This document shows positions 60,895 to 64,000 of a stretch of 64,000 nt of DNA, piece after piece. The notes beneath the pieces were generated by a model. The model was given only the letters and a program-made list of their open reading frames with translations, did no database searches and was not told the DNA's origin. Every line of letters begins with the position of its first letter. The stretch's first letter is position 1. Location: positions 59,120,440 through 59,184,439 of the forward strand of contig OX235262.1 of the NCBI GenBank assembly GCA_944472135.2, read 5' to 3'. Source of the stretch: Trichobilharzia regenti. Taxonomy: Eukaryota; Platyhelminthes; Trematoda; Strigeidida; Schistosomatidae. The position numbers and the translations under genes are program-made.

Positions 60895-61700
60895 ATTATT
60901 ATTATTATTTCCTTTAATTCCTAGGGGAACATAGGGCTTCAGCCACACGTCTCCATTGACTTCGGTTCTCTACTAAAGTTTTCACTTGGCTCCAAGTCTG
61001 CCCACATGCTTTCATCTCCTCTTCACATGACCTCCTAAAAGTCACCCTCTCACTGACGACCAACTCGCCGCTTCCATTTCGGGTTCCACTCGAGCAATGG
61101 CTTGTCTAATGATGTCACTTGATGGTTTCCTCAGAGTATGGCCAATCTATTTCCATTTCTTCCTGCTTATTTGTTGCACAATCGGTTCCTGCTGGGTTGG
61201 TTTGCTTATTGCCAGAGATCCCTGTTGCCGATCTTTTCTAGCCGGCCATCTGATCTTGATTAGTATTGAGCTGTTGATGAAGGTCTGTAGTTTGTTTGAG
61301 GTACTCTTCATGACGCGCCAAGTCTCTGATCTGTATAGTGAGTAGCACTGCCTCCACATTGGAGTTGAAAATCCGGATTTTATTTTTGATGCTGAGTGCT
61401 GTTGACCTCCACACAGACTTGAGAGAAATGAAGGCTTCTCCTGCTTTCCCGATCCTTGCTTCGATATCCTCATCAGTTCCACCTGTAGTTGAAACGATGC
61501 TTCCCAGGAAGGTAGGTAGGTGAAGGAGGTCGTTTCTTTCAGATTCTTCCCATTTATGCTGATTGTTGTCTGTCGTTGTTACCCCGGAATCTTCATCACT
61601 TCTGTTTTCCCTACGTTTATTTGGAGTCCTATCTTTGATGCTTCTTCTGCCAACTGGTTGCTTTTCACTTGCATTAGTTAAACATTTCATGACCATTTCA
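60895..61700 (-). mobile_element. RTE (SR2-like) 3' fragment
   Basis: Minus strand: LGSIVSTTGGTDEDIEARIG, KAGEAFISLKSVWRSTALSI, KNKIRIFNSNVEAVLL, then after a frame change RSETWRVMKSTSNKLQTFIN and IKIRWPARKDRQQGSLAISK. The end has 'ctgaagccctatgttcccc' followed by an (AAT)n tail. 5'-truncated near 61700. Confidence 0.8.
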
Positions 61701-62579
61701 ATCTTTTGGAGTCGAAGTGACCAGTAGTGTATCCAACTGAAGCTGAAAAGCCGAATGACATCAAATCATCCAAATTATGACTAGAATATTTTCGATTTTA
61801 ATTTGAAAATGACAACTTCATTTGTATGAATTACTAGACGTATTCCTATAATTCCAAGAGAATATCAATCAATGCCTTAACAAAGTAGATTACTTCCTTT
61901 AAAATGAAATCAATCATAACTTGGAATAATCTCTTAATATCTAACCATGCAGATTTGAAATAATTACAAATATTGCAAACTTTTTAAACAATTAATAGAT
62001 GGACATTCAAAGTTCAGTGTTGTACGTATGATAAAATGATGAATGATATCGTGTGAAAGAAGGCAGTTTAACATTTACAAAATCCTAATTTATCATAAAA
62101 ATACAAAAATTGAAATAACAGTCAAGCAGGCGAGTAAATCAGACTACCTTAAATTCTTATTCCTACAATCTGGAAATTATTCCCAAATGACGAAATCGTC
62201 AAAAACTATCACTGAAAAAGTAATGTCAGTTGCAGTGTAGACTGTTGTACCTGATGAGGGAAATAATTGTTAAGTATAAATGGTTTGAAATTAGGCCAAA
62301 ATTGTGTAATATGCGTAGGCTATATCGAGGGGATAATAAAGCAGCATACAGAAAGATATCTAGAAAGACCGGCTGTAGATTTCGATAAAACAATAAGAGG
62401 AAGTAATTTATCTGAAACTTGAAATGTATGTCTGTGCAACACATATCGAACATTCTGATCATACAAATACTTGTCATACGTACTTACATATTAGGCAGTA
62501 GGCCTAACAATTGGAAGAAAGGCTACCTTGTCAAGCTACCAGAAAGGCTACCTAGTTAAGCCTCTGCTAGGACTGTCTG
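61701..62579. other. No recognisable feature
   Basis: AT-rich stretch without supported ORFs; 62480-62580 may be the worn start of the next RTE copy. Confidence 0.45.
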
Positions 62580-63945
62580 GAGTGGAATAATGCTCTTGCT
62601 TATGCTAGGTGAAATACTAAGTCGCATCATTCTGAAGAGAATAAAGGATGCACTGGATAAGGAATTCTACTCCATCAACCAGAACAAGGTGGATTCAGGA
62701 AAGGCGAATCATGTGCTGGTCAAATTGCAGCTCTGCGCATCGTCCTTGAACAGAGAAAAGAATGACAGTCAAACATCTACCTCAGCTCAATCGACTTCGG
62801 AAAGGCCTTCATCGGACAGCGTTGACCGAGAAGTGGCGTGCAGTACGCAAGTCTTCATCAGCCTTGTTCAACAGTCGGCTGTATGGCAATGCCATGAGCC
62901 AGGTGATCCACAACGGAAAACTCAACGAGGCGTTTGAAGTGCATATAAGAGTAAGACAAGCAGGCTGCCTATTATCACACATAATATTCTTATTTGTGGT
63001 GGAATGACTGGATTATGCGTCAGACTGTTGGGGGTGGGGGCGGGTAGTGGGGAAGGAATTAGGAATACGCTAGATCTCCGATAAGAAGACTCTAGAAGAT
63101 CTGGATTTCGTACGTGGATGATGTATGTCTAATATCACACAAACTTGAAGACTTTCAGGCGAAAACCAACCAACTGGCTGAAGAGGCAGGTGGTGAAGAC
63201 AGGACTCCAGGTGAACATAGAGGAGACCAAACAACCAACAACAACCAGCAGCCCCAATCACCGTCAATGAGAGAAATTTGACAGAGGTTACTTCCTTCAC
63301 TTATCTAGGAAGCATCGTTTCAACTACAGGAGGATGGCGAGGGTGATGTCAAAGTCTGAATCGGAAAGACAAGATACGCCTTCATCAACCTGAAGCTGGT
63401 TTGGAAATCTTCTACACTCAGCATAAGGAACAAGATCCACACTTTCAATACCAATGTCAAGTCATTCTTTCTATGGGGTTGAGAAACTTGCACTGCGTGT
63501 AACGAAAAGGATTTCCAACAGGTTACGGACTTTTATCGACAACTGCCTTCACTGGCTACATACTGATGATCAAATGGCCAGCCAGCTGACTAGAAAGAAT
63601 TAGCAACAAGAAACTCTGGCTGGGAACAAACCAGCAGGTGAGAACGGATTGCTCAACAAATATGTAGGAGAGAATGGAGAGATGGATCGGGCACACAGTG
63701 AGGAGGCCGTCGAATGGCGTCACGCTCAATGCAGGCCATCTCGCTTGAGTGGAATCCCAATGCAAAGCAACGAGTGGGTCACTGGCATCAGGGTGATATG
63801 GAGGAGACCGTGTGAGGAGGAGATGAGAGAGTTTTGTCAATCGTGGACCCAGATGAAGAGGATGGTAGAAAGTAGAACAAAGTGGAGATGTGTTGTTGAA
63901 GCCCTTTGTTCCACTCGGAACCCAAGGGAATAATAATATATAATA
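62580..63945 (+). mobile_element. RTE (SR2-like) copy from RT to 3' tail, frameshifted
   Basis: RT fragments: GEILSRIILKRIKDALDKEF, VLVKLQLCASSLNREKN (cf. QIATLRIIVEQ), VHIRVRQAGCLLSHIIF (cf. G.RQGC.LSP), YVDDVCLISHKLEDFQAKTN (active site). Then EVTSFTYLGSIVSTTGG and the C-terminal part to the tail 'gttccactcggaacccaag' plus (AAT)n. Many frame changes, and an in-frame loss in the FDS..R block. It starts 5'-truncated at about 62580. Confidence 0.8.
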
Positions 63946-64000
63946 GAGTATGAAGAATGAAAATTTTATCAGTACAGGTCGAAATCTTTACAGTTCACAT

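Overview
This is eukaryotic, AT-rich DNA from a parasitic flatworm, most probably a blood fluke (Schistosoma or a close relative). The inference rests on the mix of repeats: CsRn1/Boudicca-type Gypsy elements with a TGGTGAGCCC primer-binding site, a Sinbad-like BEL/Pao element, RTE (SR2-like) and CR1/jockey-like non-LTR elements, several families of Penelope-like elements (PLEs) with GIY-YIG nucleases, and Sm-alpha-like hammerhead SINE relics. There are no operons or bacterial signals. Most of the window is transposable-element DNA at different stages of decay; host exons are few and small.

Layout. 1-11.5 kb: 3' fragment of a non-LTR element, RTE tails, a 5' LTR fragment present twice in opposite orientation (1.64 and 8.31 kb), PLE fragments (2.6-3.7, 5.0-5.5, 7.0-7.9, 9.0-10.2 kb), two hammerhead-SINE relics and a tRNA-Gly pseudogene. 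11.1-11.5 kb: solo LTR. 11.7-13.6 kb: an inverted repeat enclosing RTE and PLE fragments. 13.65-20.44 kb: four minus-strand exons with matching splice phases, encoding a reticulon-homology protein of the RETREG/FAM134 (ER-phagy receptor) type; its introns hold at least four RTE fragments. 21.6-29 kb: BEL/Pao copies, one LTR of which was invaded by a Gypsy element that lost its reverse transcriptase, whose own 5' LTR was then invaded by a SINE. 29.2-29.5 kb: a SINE with an 11-bp target-site duplication. 30.0-40.03 kb: two near-identical Gypsy copies sharing a central LTR (LTR-internal-LTR-internal-LTR). 40.3-48.2 kb: a long CR1-like element (ORF1 and a 939-codon ORF2) between two 916-bp direct repeats that are RTE endonuclease fragments. 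48.8-51.3 kb: two candidate host genes with converging 3' ends; the minus-strand one has five phase-consistent exons for a cysteine-rich single-pass membrane protein that I do not recognise. 52.0 kb: degenerate interstitial telomeric repeats. 54.9-56.6 kb: a compact LTR element joining a Gag-like ORF, a long coiled coil and the tail of an integrase. 56.9-64 kb: another hammerhead SINE relic, a PLE, a jockey/CR1-like element and two RTE copies.

No bacterial-style or immune 'system' is visible. The strongest candidates for something undescribed are the compact LTR element with a coiled-coil insert, the tandem Gypsy array, the SINE pair with a shared tRNA-like head and different tails, and the unrecognised cysteine-rich gene.

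Limits: exon calls come from splice signals and reading-frame phase read by eye, not from transcripts. Family names come from recognising motifs, not from searches. Boundaries of decayed elements are good to a few tens of bases.
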